NCBI RefSeq assembly: GCF_009884975.1
Contig: NZ_CP041970.1
Span: 806,001 to 870,000, forward strand
Direction: 5' to 3'
Source of the DNA: Acinetobacter dispersus
GTDB taxonomy: Bacteria; Pseudomonadota; Gammaproteobacteria; Pseudomonadales; Moraxellaceae
DNA length: 64,000 nucleotides
Below, one piece after another: positions 45,774-54,254 of the stretch. Every line of letters begins with the position of its first letter. Positions within the stretch are counted from its first letter, which is position 1. Position numbers and translations under genes: made by a program. The notes below the pieces were generated by a model. It saw only the letters and a list, made by a program, of their open reading frames with translations. It was not told the origin of the DNA and did not search any database.

Positions 45774-46994
45774 TTAAGGCGCGGCAGATTCATTTTTTTG
45801 TGAATATTTGGCATAAGCCAGAGCAATCAATAGAATCGCTAGACCGCCTAAACTTAATACAAAACCCACCCAAATCGGTGCTAACCAGCCCATATTATGA
45901 CTGAGGACCCAACCACCCAAGAAAGCACCAAGTGCATTGGCCAAGTTGAAAGCTGAATGATTCAGTGAGGCCGCCAAAGTTTGCGCATCACCTGCAATAT
46001 CCATCAGATGTGTCTGTAAAGCACCGCCCAGACCGATCACGGTAAAACCAATCAAGAATAGGGCTGCAATTGCTGTATAAAGGTTGGACATCATAAAACT
46101 GGCTGCAACAAAGGCGAGTGCAGAACTGATCAGAATGCCAATAATGGTTTTAAATAGATTTTTATCTGCCAACCAGCCAGCAACCAAGCCACCAATCACC
46201 ATACCCACCTCCCAAATTGCGAGGGCCACAGGCACCACTCGAATATCGGCATGGGTATATTCGGTTAGAATTGGTGAGACATAGCTATAAACCGAGAACA
46301 TACCACCAAAGCCAATTGCACCAACGGCAAGGGTTAGCCACATATTGATATTTTTTAAACCTGCCAATTCCGCTTTGATACTGGCGGTTTTCTGCAATGG
46401 GATATTTGGAACAAATAGGCTGACACCGATTAGGGTAATAAACGCAATTACCGCAGAAAACTCAAAGCCTGCTTTCCAGCCAAATTGTTGACCCAGCCAT
46501 GTGGCAATAGGCACACCAATGACATTGGCAATTGTTAAACCCATCATCACTTGTGCAATCGCTGTGGCACGGCGTTGTTTGCCTGCCAGTTCAGCCGCAA
46601 CCAATGCCGCTACACCAAAGTAAGCACCGTGCGGAAAACCAGCAATAAAGCGAGACAGCAACATGGCTTCAGGTGTAGTTGCAAACGCGGTTGCTGCATT
46701 GGCCAAGCCATAAAAAAGCATCAAGCTGAGCAATAGCGTCTTTCGTGGTACTTTTGCCCCCAAGATCGCAATAATCGGTGCACCTACCATAACACCGAGT
46801 GCATAGGCACTGATGAAATAGCCTGCATGCGGCACACTGACATTTAAATCGGTGGCGATTTCCTGAATCAATCCTATTGCCACAAATTCAGTAGTACCAA
46901 TACAAAAACTACCAACCGCAAGGGAGAAAATAACCAGAAATAAAGAATAGTTGTGTGGGGGAGATGAGTGCAAGGGAGAGCTTGGCGAGGACAT
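45774..46994 (-). CDS. MFS transporter, DHA1 (AraJ-like) family
   Basis: 406 residues with about 12 membrane segments. DHA1 features: SFCIGTTEFVAIGLIQEIA at the start, AYALGVMVGAPIIA, and RFIAGFPHGAYFGVAALVAAE. Members export sugars or drugs or have unknown substrates; this one cannot be assigned. Its 5' end faces the prophage and a Fur-box-like sequence about 120 bases upstream. Confidence 0.88.
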   Translation of the reverse strand: MSSPSSPLHSSPPHNYSLFLVIFSLAVGSFCIGTTEFVAIGLIQEIATDLNVSVPHAGYFISAYALGVMVGAPIIAILGAKVPRKTLLLSLMLFYGLANAATAFATTPEAMLLSRFIAGFPHGAYFGVAALVAAELAGKQRRATAIAQVMMGLTIANVIGVPIATWLGQQFGWKAGFEFSAVIAFITLIGVSLFVPNIPLQKTASIKAELAGLKNINMWLTLAVGAIGFGGMFSVYSYVSPILTEYTHADIRVVPVALAIWEVGMVIGGLVAGWLADKNLFKTIIGILISSALAFVAASFMMSNLYTAIAALFLIGFTVIGLGGALQTHLMDIAGDAQTLAASLNHSAFNLANALGAFLGGWVLSHNMGWLAPIWVGFVLSLGGLAILLIALAYAKYSQKNESAAP

Positions 46995-47109
46995 AATATC
47001 TCGGGTCTAAAAGTACCGCCGTATTATATTCGACTCGCTTTGGAAAAGGTGAAATAGAACACGATTTTTATATCAATTGATTTGGAGATGCAGCATAAAA
47101 ATTGATTAA

Positions 47110-47141
47110 TTGAATGATAATTGTTTTCATTTATGTATAAT
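47110..47141 (+). promoter_or_regulatory. Fur-box promoter pointing into the prophage end
   Basis: GATAATTGTTTTCATTTAT (47116-47134) matches 12 of 19 positions of the Fur consensus. It is flanked by TTGAAT (47110) and a perfect TATAAT (47136-47141), 20 bases apart, on the plus strand. Transcription would run straight into the prophage, whose end is 20 bases beyond the -10 box. It may also act on the divergent MFS gene. Confidence 0.45.
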
Positions 47142-47161
47142 GCAAAGCAGAGATTTTTTAG

Positions 47162-47203
47162 TGATGCGCGCCGAGATAATTTCGGCATAATTTTGAGATA
47201 ATT
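47162..47203. repeat. Mu-type prophage terminus with tandem transposase-binding boxes
   Basis: The sequence from 47162 begins TGATGCGCGCCGAG, recalling the Mu right end (TGAAGCGGCGCACG), and continues with two copies of GAGATAATT at 47173-47181 and 47195-47203, exactly 22 bp apart. Mu transposase sites R1 and R2 have the same 22-bp tandem spacing. The five bases outside the end, TTTAG (47157-47161), would be one copy of the 5-bp target duplication. The rest of the 46995-47295 gap holds the Fur-box promoter and A+T-rich DNA. Confidence 0.65.
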
Positions 47204-47295
47204 GGCGATTTAAACAGTTTCATGTGTTGAAAACAAATTTCAATTTTTTATCTTTTAAAACATTATCCAAAACAAATTGTTCTGCATGCTTAGTC

Positions 47296-48465
47296 CTAGA
47301 CTGCTAACTGACCCAAGCAAGTTGCATTGATAAAAACATATTTGTCTGTAAATGACGAAGTGATCGTAAAAGACAAACCATAGAATGTTGATTGCGCTCC
47401 ATAGAATTGATGATGTATCAATGGACCACCAGTTGCTTGCTGTACGCCCAAAAATGAAACGGGTATCGAATTACCAGAAGTTGGTGTTAATGGTGCATTC
47501 AAGTACCAACTTGAATTTGCAATAGTAACCCAAGGGATAGAAGGCGAAATAGCACCATAGACACGACCACGTATCCACAGCATGCCATTGATCTTGGCGA
47601 ACTCGATATTAGTCCAAGCATTATCAATATCTCTATGGATAGTACCAATCGTTTTTGCATTATACCAAGTGACTGCTGCTGGAGAATCATCCAGTTGCGC
47701 TTGTAACTTCCCAACAGCTTTCTCAACTGAATCCGTTGCTTTAACTTTAGTTTTGTCAGTGAAAACAATCCCTGACAGCAATGTATTTCTGACATTCTCA
47801 GCAAAGGTATTGATGATATTGCTGATCTGACCTTGAGCTTTGCTAAACCCTTGAGCAATCGTATCAGCTGCACTAATAACGCTATTAACAGGACTAAAGC
47901 CTGCAAGCAACGTTGACAAGACACGGTCAGTCTTAAAATACAGATTCAAATTGCCTTCAGGCATTTCATCCGTATTTGAGCCGACATTGATTCCTGAAAT
48001 ATTCCAGACACCAGCAATACCGCTCCATATTGCTGATAATCGCCCAAAGTTTTGCGATGCTTCAATATGAGCGTAATCACCATCATTACCAATGGGTATA
48101 GCTGCAACAAGTTCAGCATAGCTTCCATGAACACCACGCCAGTGCTGGATATAATCAACCTTATCAAGCTTGTTATCACTAAGGCTATCAATCTGAAGAT
48201 GAATCGAGCTTAAATCATCATTGATATCGGCAAACTGAGGCTGTAATTCATCTATAGCCTGTGCAACCGATCCAGCAGGCTCTGCACCTACGTCTTCAGC
48301 ATCTAATTCAACTGAACCTGTTTTACCTTGTACTGAAGTAACTGGTGCATCTAAGCCAGTAAAGAAGCCTAAAGGCAAATCAAAAACAAATTCAGGGTTT
48401 TCAATCAAATCATTGATTGGCATTGGATTGTTAGACCAATGCACTTCCAAAACAATATCGATCAT
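47296..48465 (-). CDS. Phage tail fibre protein
   Basis: 389 residues. The N-terminal part has the fibre-type motif VTSVQGKTGSVELDAEDVGA (about 43-62), then helical coiled regions (AQAIDELQPQFADINDDLSS) and a beta-rich C-terminal part with no recognisable receptor-binding family. It is the last gene before the prophage end. Its ATG overlaps the stop of the preceding gene (TAATG). Confidence 0.75.
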   Translation of the reverse strand: MIDIVLEVHWSNNPMPINDLIENPEFVFDLPLGFFTGLDAPVTSVQGKTGSVELDAEDVGAEPAGSVAQAIDELQPQFADINDDLSSIHLQIDSLSDNKLDKVDYIQHWRGVHGSYAELVAAIPIGNDGDYAHIEASQNFGRLSAIWSGIAGVWNISGINVGSNTDEMPEGNLNLYFKTDRVLSTLLAGFSPVNSVISAADTIAQGFSKAQGQISNIINTFAENVRNTLLSGIVFTDKTKVKATDSVEKAVGKLQAQLDDSPAAVTWYNAKTIGTIHRDIDNAWTNIEFAKINGMLWIRGRVYGAISPSIPWVTIANSSWYLNAPLTPTSGNSIPVSFLGVQQATGGPLIHHQFYGAQSTFYGLSFTITSSFTDKYVFINATCLGQLAV

Positions 48466-48788
48466 TAGCTAATACTCTTTTCAATTGTGAAGGAATAGGT
48501 GTTTGAACTTTTTACCTTCCCATCTATTTCAAGCTTGATATCGGTTCGAGCTGTACCAGCTTTCCAATTCGCTGTAATAGACTTATCAACCTCAATTAGC
48601 ACACCGCCTTTAGATAGAGATTGATCTAAAACAGTCACTTGGCACTCAGCAATCACTTTTGATGCTGAATCGACGATTTTTGCAATGAAATGCATGTTTT
48701 CAGTGATGAATAATGCTTCACGAGTTTTGCCATTCCGAGCAATAAAGACCATTTCAAAGCTGTTACTTGTTTTAATTATTTGATTCAT
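48465..48788 (-). CDS. Phage protein of unknown function, small beta domain
   Basis: 107 residues from ATG 48788, which overlaps the previous stop (ATGA). The sequence alternates hydrophobic and polar residues (MVFIARNGKTREALFITENM; AECQVTVLDQSLSKGGVLIEV) as in a small immunoglobulin-like beta domain. It lies between a tail-tip gene and the fibre gene, so a structural accessory role is likely. No family recognised. Confidence 0.65.
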   Translation of the reverse strand: MNQIIKTSNSFEMVFIARNGKTREALFITENMHFIAKIVDSASKVIAECQVTVLDQSLSKGGVLIEVDKSITANWKAGTARTDIKLEIDGKVKSSNTYSFTIEKSIS

Positions 48789-49489
48789 GCTGTGCGTCTC
48801 CAACGTGCATCAATGATAGATTCTTGCATGTTGTTATGGGGTTCTCCGCCACCAACGCTCTTCTCAGTAGCAGAAATCCATTGTTCTGGCGTAATATTGG
48901 CGACTACAACCTCAGATGGCGTGTAATCATAGTCTGTAGGCGTACAATCTCCACCACCGATATCAGCAGCCTTCGCAACAAACTTATTAAATGGATGCTC
49001 ACTATGGGCATGTGATGGTATTTCAGCAAGTGATAATGTATGGAAATCACTACCAAAAAGACTACCAACTACCGCTTTCCAAGGTGGAGCGTCAGGGTAT
49101 GTAGCCAAACCTACAGATGCTCTACCTTCACCATGTCGAACCCACGTTGTCCCAACGTATTTGACGTTTGGATTAAAGTCAGGGATACCAAAATCAATAA
49201 TTACTCCAACTGGATAAAAGTAATCGACAATATTTTCAATGAAGTTCTCAATTGCTGTAGTACGGTCATTAATACCTTTAACAACCATATAAACTTGATT
49301 CTTTTGTGCAGGATTTAAAGCCTCGCCAAATCCTTCAATTACATTGGCAATTTCTTCCTGAACATGATTACACCATTCAGGACTGATATAAGTTGCGTCT
49401 TGTCCTGAAATATCAGCATTATCATGAAAGCCTGCTTTTCCAACTCCATTGACATCAAGTCGAGCATTTATAGTATTGATACGTTCCAT
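48785..49489 (-). CDS. Phage tail tip / collar-like structural protein
   Basis: 234 residues. The start (MERINTINARLDVNGVGKAG) is typical of proteins following gp48 in Mu-like phages. The segment YFYPVGVIIDFGIPDFNPN followed by YVGTTWVRHGEGRASVG resembles the gp10/collagen-like tail collar domain, and the histidine-rich AEIPSHAHSEH matches phage collar proteins. It overlaps gp48 and the next gene by stop-start overlaps. Confidence 0.72.
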   Translation of the reverse strand: MERINTINARLDVNGVGKAGFHDNADISGQDATYISPEWCNHVQEEIANVIEGFGEALNPAQKNQVYMVVKGINDRTTAIENFIENIVDYFYPVGVIIDFGIPDFNPNVKYVGTTWVRHGEGRASVGLATYPDAPPWKAVVGSLFGSDFHTLSLAEIPSHAHSEHPFNKFVAKAADIGGGDCTPTDYDYTPSEVVVANITPEQWISATEKSVGGGEPHNNMQESIIDARWRRTA

Positions 49490-50022
49490 TAGATCACCTC
49501 TATGTCATAGCGCAGAAAAGCTGGTAAATAGTTTTGAATAATGCATTGCATATCTGCATTAACGGGACTTTGTAGTTTCAATTTGACTTTGAATCTCAAC
49601 AAATCGGTATTCACTGGAGCGTTGCATGGAGCTGTACATTGCATTGGCTTATAAGTCACCAAATCAATCAAATTCACATTAAAAATCGTGAGAAGCTGCT
49701 CCAGATAAGCAGTATTTAAAACATTGCGTGTACTTCTGATCCAATTCACTACAGCCAAACGTTCTTCAAAGGTTTGACCCACATTGGTCTGACATTTCAG
49801 TGGTAAACCGTACTCACGCTCATATTCTTCTAATAGTTCAGGTGGAATTGAATCGAGTACGTTCAGCAGTCGTTTAGCGTCAAGATCGGCTTGAGCCAAA
49901 GCTTTAGCATGACCATAGATGTCATCAGCAATATTGGTGTTTGGTGCTTGATCATAACCACCAACTGGTAGTAATGATCGCAGCAATATTTCATACAATT
50001 TTGTTGTTTCTTCTAAAGTCAT
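49489..50022 (-). CDS. Mu gp48-like baseplate protein (DUF2313)
   Basis: 177 residues from ATG 50022, which overlaps the gp47 stop (ATGA). Pattern LLRSLLPVGGYDQAP, then ELLEEYEREYGLP and ERLAVVNWIRSTRNV, matches the YmfQ/DUF2313 family. Mu gp48 is a baseplate component that links to gp47. Confidence 0.85.
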   Translation of the reverse strand: MTLEETTKLYEILLRSLLPVGGYDQAPNTNIADDIYGHAKALAQADLDAKRLLNVLDSIPPELLEEYEREYGLPLKCQTNVGQTFEERLAVVNWIRSTRNVLNTAYLEQLLTIFNVNLIDLVTYKPMQCTAPCNAPVNTDLLRFKVKLKLQSPVNADMQCIIQNYLPAFLRYDIEVI

Positions 50023-51065
50023 GGCGCAGCACTCACTGTTAATGTGCCAAGGCGTAGCCAATAGGTATGGAATGGATTAACTGTCGGGACAATATTCACT
50101 GAAGGACTTAAAACTAAGTCAGTAACTCCAGCAATAGCGACAATGCGAGCAGTTAAAATTGCTGCCTGATAAGGCTTAACAGGTGCAATTTCAGAAAAGT
50201 AATCACGGATAACTTGTCGTACAACATTTAAATTTGCTGTACCTGAAATCAATGCTGTGACGGGCACAAGCTGCTCAGTCGGTGAATAGGCTCTACAATC
50301 CGCCCAGAAGCCAGCATAATCATCAAGCACAGCTTGAACTGTTGCTATCAATGCCTCACTTGGTAATGTTGGAGGATTACCAACCGCAGTGATCGCTACA
50401 TCAAGTGAACCAAGACCTCGACGTTTAGGGTAAATATAAGCATCTTTCACATTAGGAACTGACCGAACCAAGGCTTCTAAATCTTCAGCCCGATATCGGG
50501 ATTGCCCCAACTGTTTTTGTTCTAATAGACGTGCACGCCAATCTTCTAGTTCTTCCTCATCAGTACCACCACCAATCGATACATCCGTTGCAGTGCCACT
50601 GAGACCAGCCAATGGACTCACCCAAAGCAAAGTACCTGTAAAATTCCAGCTAGCACCTACACGATCAGCAACCACATCAACAGCTTTGGCTATATTGGCA
50701 ACCAGAGTTGTATCACTGCTTACTGTCCAGTAATGTCCTTTACCATCTGTTAATTTGCTACCAGCAAGTATGGTCAAATTCACATTGGATTTTGCCAAAA
50801 CTGTACCAGAGGCTTGAGTACCACCAAGACGTGGTCGACCTAACTCATCAGCATGAATATAAAGAAAAGGCTCATCAGCAGTCGCAACAAAAAGCTGCTT
50901 CTGTATATAGATTTGATGGTGATATAGACCTTCTACAGTTGCCGCAGTTCCATCAGCACGAATACCAGCGTCGCTATCATCTGAAATGGATAAACCAGTT
51001 GAGTTACGGATTTCCTGTGCAATTTGATTGCGGATTTGTGCAAAGGTTTTAATTTGATAAGCCAT
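50019..51065 (-). CDS. Mu gp47-like baseplate J protein
   Basis: 348 residues from ATG 51065 with AGGTGG ahead. The start MAYQIKTFAQIRNQIAQEIR and the DEEELEDWRARLLEQKQLGQ segment followed by VPNVKDAYIYPKRRGLGSLDV are diagnostic of baseplate J proteins, which form the wedge of contractile tails. It lies one base after gp46. Confidence 0.92.
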   Translation of the reverse strand: MAYQIKTFAQIRNQIAQEIRNSTGLSISDDSDAGIRADGTAATVEGLYHHQIYIQKQLFVATADEPFLYIHADELGRPRLGGTQASGTVLAKSNVNLTILAGSKLTDGKGHYWTVSSDTTLVANIAKAVDVVADRVGASWNFTGTLLWVSPLAGLSGTATDVSIGGGTDEEELEDWRARLLEQKQLGQSRYRAEDLEALVRSVPNVKDAYIYPKRRGLGSLDVAITAVGNPPTLPSEALIATVQAVLDDYAGFWADCRAYSPTEQLVPVTALISGTANLNVVRQVIRDYFSEIAPVKPYQAAILTARIVAIAGVTDLVLSPSVNIVPTVNPFHTYWLRLGTLTVSAAP

Positions 51066-51066
51066 A

Positions 51067-51429
51067 TCAACCACCTACCGCGACAAAGTAAGGAATAGAC
51101 TGCTTTTCACCAGTTAAACGAGTGATCTCTATGTTTAGGTCTATACGGCTTTTAACTGTTTGAGTCGCTGAAACAACCAGTGACTCCAGACGTGAAGGTA
51201 TTAAGTCTGCCAATGCTTCTTCAGCATATTGCTTAACTGTCTGGATCATACGTGGTACATCTTTTGACCGACGTAATAGATAAAAACGACTACCTAAATT
51301 AGGATCAGCCCAATACTTTCCACGTTGAATGTTCAATCGTAAGCAAACTGATTGAACAACATCGTCATTAAAGGCAGCATCAAGACTAGTGAGAACATAG
51401 TCTTTTGTTTCTAAATTAATAATTCCCAT
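51067..51429 (-). CDS. Mu gp46-like baseplate protein
   Basis: 120 residues. LNIQRGKYWADPNLGSRFYL and QYAEEALADLI match the GP46/gpW-like family. It forms part of the baseplate between gp45 and gp47. Confidence 0.88.
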   Translation of the reverse strand: MGIINLETKDYVLTSLDAAFNDDVVQSVCLRLNIQRGKYWADPNLGSRFYLLRRSKDVPRMIQTVKQYAEEALADLIPSRLESLVVSATQTVKSRIDLNIEITRLTGEKQSIPYFVAVGG

Positions 51430-51432
51430 GAG

Positions 51433-51915
51433 TTACTCCATTGGTGGTGCAGCTGGTGGACTGTTGCCATGCTTATGGTCGTTGTAAACATCACGCATGG
51501 CTTGCATTGAGCTTGTTTGATCAAAGACATCGCCATTGAGTACGCGTACATTGCCGTCATCAATAATCAGATCACCGCCTTTAACATGCGTGCCGTCTTC
51601 CTGAAGCCAGACTGAATGCCCGAATTGGTCATAAACGCAGGTTTCGCCTTCATCGACATTGATTAAGATCGCGCCACCCTTAGTGGCAATAACGACTGAT
51701 TTAGCTGTAGTTCCCTGAAGGGGAATAAGTACAACTTTTGCATTTTCTGGAATATGTGAGCTGAAGCCGATTTGCTGAAGTAGCTCAACATCAGTCAATG
51801 TTTCATTTGATAAGCCTGTAACTTGAAGTGCTTTTGAGCCACCACGAGCGACCATTCCAAACAGTGGAAATCGCAATTTTCCGATAGCTTTTTTTACTTG
51901 AGCCATGCTGATCAT
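51433..51915 (-). CDS. Mu gp45-like baseplate spike protein
   Basis: 160 residues. The N-terminal part (FGMVARGGSKALQVTGL) and the C-terminal beta-helix region (VDEGETCVYDQFGHSVWLQE) match Mu gp45, the puncturing spike of the tail. It ends DHKHGNSPPAAPPME, typical for the family. Its ATG overlaps the gpP stop (ATGA), with GGGAG upstream. Confidence 0.9.
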   Translation of the reverse strand: MISMAQVKKAIGKLRFPLFGMVARGGSKALQVTGLSNETLTDVELLQQIGFSSHIPENAKVVLIPLQGTTAKSVVIATKGGAILINVDEGETCVYDQFGHSVWLQEDGTHVKGGDLIIDDGNVRVLNGDVFDQTSSMQAMRDVYNDHKHGNSPPAAPPME

Positions 51916-53006
51916 GCTTTAGCTCCCTTGGTGGTTTTTCTTTTTTTCTTGGTAGATTGCGGCTCTTTATAAATAAGGGGTTGCGCCCAATCACCTTGGC
52001 GTTTGAGGTTTAAACGTGTGGTTTTCCCTTCAGCACGCGACAGCATTAAAGTGCGTCCCATAACAGCCCATTTGCCAGTTGCATGGCTCAATGCATTGGT
52101 TTCAACATTGACATACCAACCAGCTCGCCACACCTTGCCATCGATCACCCAATCATCCACTGTTGCAGTCAGGCTATAAGCCTCTAAATCATTGTCTTTT
52201 TTGATTTTCAACAATGCAGCTTCAGCTTCAGCTTGGCTTTCAACATCGCTTAAAGTGATTATTTTTAGACGATTAAAACTGTATTGAGTTTGAGCGAAGG
52301 TTTGAGCAAGCAAGCTGTTTGCATCAGAGTTTTGGCTCAATATTTGAAGCTGTGTAAAAACACTGGACACATCATTGTCGTACTGAAGGCTAAGCACATT
52401 ATTTTCATTATTCAGCGGCTTAATTAACCGTAAAGGCTGCTGCACTTGATATGGATTAGCAAACGGATCACCAATATTTAAGCTGCCATCTGGATCAAAC
52501 CACACGTGCTGGCCAGTGACCTGAGCTGCTTTAATAATTGAGTCCCAAAGTGCCTCACTAGGCTCTACCGACACTTTGTTCTTCAGCCAGCTATCATTTT
52601 GAATACGCACATCATGGATGATTGAGGCAAAGTCACCAGCGAGAACAAAGCGTTCCATCAACTCGCCCAAAGTGACTTGGCGACCATTAAAAATAGGCAC
52701 AGAGCAATCGATCAGTTGACCTGCTAAATCACGACCTGAAATCTGAAGCCCATAACCTTCACGTTTAACGCCTTCAGAGATACGGTCAGTAATTGCAGTC
52801 AGGATAATTTCATCACCGTAAAGCAATTGTATTTTTGCTGCACCTTGCACACTTGCTGGCAGAGCCTGACCATCATGACGAAACAAGGTTAAATTCCAGC
52901 TATCTGCTGGAGTATCAATTTGACTGTCACAGCTCACATTGTCCCAACCATTGATTTCTATATCACCAATGATGAGCCGAATATCTTTACCTGAATTATC
53001 TTGCAT
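51912..53006 (-). CDS. Mu gp44 (gpP)-like baseplate hub protein
   Basis: 364 residues. Beta-rich hub fold: RLIIGDIEINGWDNVSCDSQ, ISGRDLAGQLIDCSVPIF and LNLKRQGDWAQPLIY. The C-terminal tail is lysine-rich (STKKKRKTTKGAKA). gpP forms the hub that carries the gp45 spike. Its start overlaps the end of the gpN gene by 11 bases. Confidence 0.9.
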   Translation of the reverse strand: MQDNSGKDIRLIIGDIEINGWDNVSCDSQIDTPADSWNLTLFRHDGQALPASVQGAAKIQLLYGDEIILTAITDRISEGVKREGYGLQISGRDLAGQLIDCSVPIFNGRQVTLGELMERFVLAGDFASIIHDVRIQNDSWLKNKVSVEPSEALWDSIIKAAQVTGQHVWFDPDGSLNIGDPFANPYQVQQPLRLIKPLNNENNVLSLQYDNDVSSVFTQLQILSQNSDANSLLAQTFAQTQYSFNRLKIITLSDVESQAEAEAALLKIKKDNDLEAYSLTATVDDWVIDGKVWRAGWYVNVETNALSHATGKWAVMGRTLMLSRAEGKTTRLNLKRQGDWAQPLIYKEPQSTKKKRKTTKGAKA

Positions 53007-54180
53007 AGACGGTCAACTCCATGCCGATTTGAAGTACTGCTGGATTAAATAAATCAGGATTTAAATGACGAATTTCTTCAGCACGATCCATGTCCCCGTA
53101 CAGCATGTGAGCAAGCGAATGAAGCGTACATGGCACAACAATTTGAGTTTTAGTAATTGGGGGACGTACTTCAATTAATTCTTGAATTTGCAAATGAACC
53201 TGATCTGCAACCTCTTTAAAGACTTGTACTTGGTTTACAGTTTCAAAGTCTAAAGCAGTGGTTGCTTGTTCGCGTTCAGCTTTAATTGCTTGCTGTAGTT
53301 GAGTTCTGGTCTGTTGTCGAATGATCGCGAGATCAACAGGCGTAAAGCTTGGTTGCTTTTTCTCAGCCATTTCTTTACGTACAGCTACGACTACGTTTTG
53401 AGAAATTGCAACGGTGCTTGCAATTTTTGTTGCTCGCCATGTTTGCTTTACTTCAGGCAAATCATCATCTTGAAAAAGCCTTTCAAAACGCTGTACACGT
53501 TTGAATAAATCACGCCATTTTGAAATCGCTGAAATATTGGTATTGAATGCCGCAATCTTGGTCACATCATCGACCAAACCAACAATGGCATCAGCAGGAG
53601 AAAGTGCTGACTCAACTGCATTTTTAACAATACCAAGGTATTGATACGCAGTATTCACGCCATTACGGATGTTGTTGACGATAGTAAAAAACTTATTCGG
53701 ATCAGTATTTTCAAGCTTATTTAATGCAGCCTGAAGCGAACGAGCTGGTGTATCGGTGATTGCCTTGGTATCAATGGCTGTAGGTGCTACAACTGGAATA
53801 AATAAAGGACGTTCTTTGTCTTCAGCTTGAATAAATTCAATGGCTATTGTGCAGGCATTTACGTCTTCAGCTTTATGAACAATGTTGTAATTTTCTGCAT
53901 TGACCTGCATCACACCATGAATTGGATGAATTAGCTCGCCTGAGCCTGTTGCTACCAAAGCCGCCCAAAGAGCGTCCATTTCAACTTTGTAGTTTTCACC
54001 AGTAAAGACAGCATCAATGCTGATTTTTAGAGGATTGTTCCCCATATCCTCAATTGATGCTTTATTTGAATAAGGTCCTTGCTTGATAGCTAAAGATTTT
54101 GAGCCAGACTCATTGGTTGTCGTACATTCAAAATGCACTCCACGAAAACTCGCATCCTGTAATTCGTCTTTCCAGCCCAT
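52996..54180 (-). CDS. Mu gpN-like tail/baseplate protein (DNA circularization N-terminal family)
   Basis: 394 residues from ATG 54180, nine bases after GAGG. GWKDELQDASFRGVHFECTT matches the DNA_circ_N family, and the C-terminus (LNPDLFNPAVLQIGMELTV) looks LysM- or tail protein X-like. In Mu this protein is part of the baseplate hub. The ribosome site lies inside a strong hairpin. Confidence 0.88.
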   Translation of the reverse strand: MGWKDELQDASFRGVHFECTTTNESGSKSLAIKQGPYSNKASIEDMGNNPLKISIDAVFTGENYKVEMDALWAALVATGSGELIHPIHGVMQVNAENYNIVHKAEDVNACTIAIEFIQAEDKERPLFIPVVAPTAIDTKAITDTPARSLQAALNKLENTDPNKFFTIVNNIRNGVNTAYQYLGIVKNAVESALSPADAIVGLVDDVTKIAAFNTNISAISKWRDLFKRVQRFERLFQDDDLPEVKQTWRATKIASTVAISQNVVVAVRKEMAEKKQPSFTPVDLAIIRQQTRTQLQQAIKAEREQATTALDFETVNQVQVFKEVADQVHLQIQELIEVRPPITKTQIVVPCTLHSLAHMLYGDMDRAEEIRHLNPDLFNPAVLQIGMELTVYAR

Positions 54181-54181
54181 A

Positions 54182-54213
54182 ACAATAAACCTCACTTTAG
54201 TGAGGTTTATTGT
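54182..54213 (-). promoter_or_regulatory. Perfect inverted repeat at the gpN start site
   Basis: ACAATAAACCTCACT (54182-54196) and AGTGAGGTTTATTGT (54199-54213) are perfect 15-base complements with two bases between. On the minus strand the second arm contains the GAGG ribosome site and ends one base before the ATG, so the hairpin would hide it. Confidence 0.6.
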
Positions 54214-54231
54214 GCGAAAAGTAAGGCTTTT

Positions 54232-54252
54232 ATATTAGGCGGAAAGGCTTCC
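54232..54252 (-). repeat. Prophage intergenic leader repeat, copy C
   Basis: ATATTAGGCGGAAAGGCTTCC, two differences from copies A and B. It lies between the tape-measure stop and the gpN start, followed by an A+T-rich stretch, GCACAATA, and the hairpin that hides the ribosome site. Confidence 0.65.
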
Positions 54253-54254
54253 TT

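Noticed and set aside
47227..47248. TTGAAA/TTTCAA hairpin followed by T residues as a terminator near the prophage end.
   Set aside because: The stem is only six A/T-dominated pairs, too weak to support in such A+T-rich DNA.
54182..54213. Minus-strand AATAAACCTCACTAAAG looks like a T3 RNA polymerase promoter.
   Set aside because: It has an internal base missing against the T3 sequence, is part of a perfect 15-bp inverted repeat, and the homologous leader before the tube gene does not match. Chance likeness is the simpler view.
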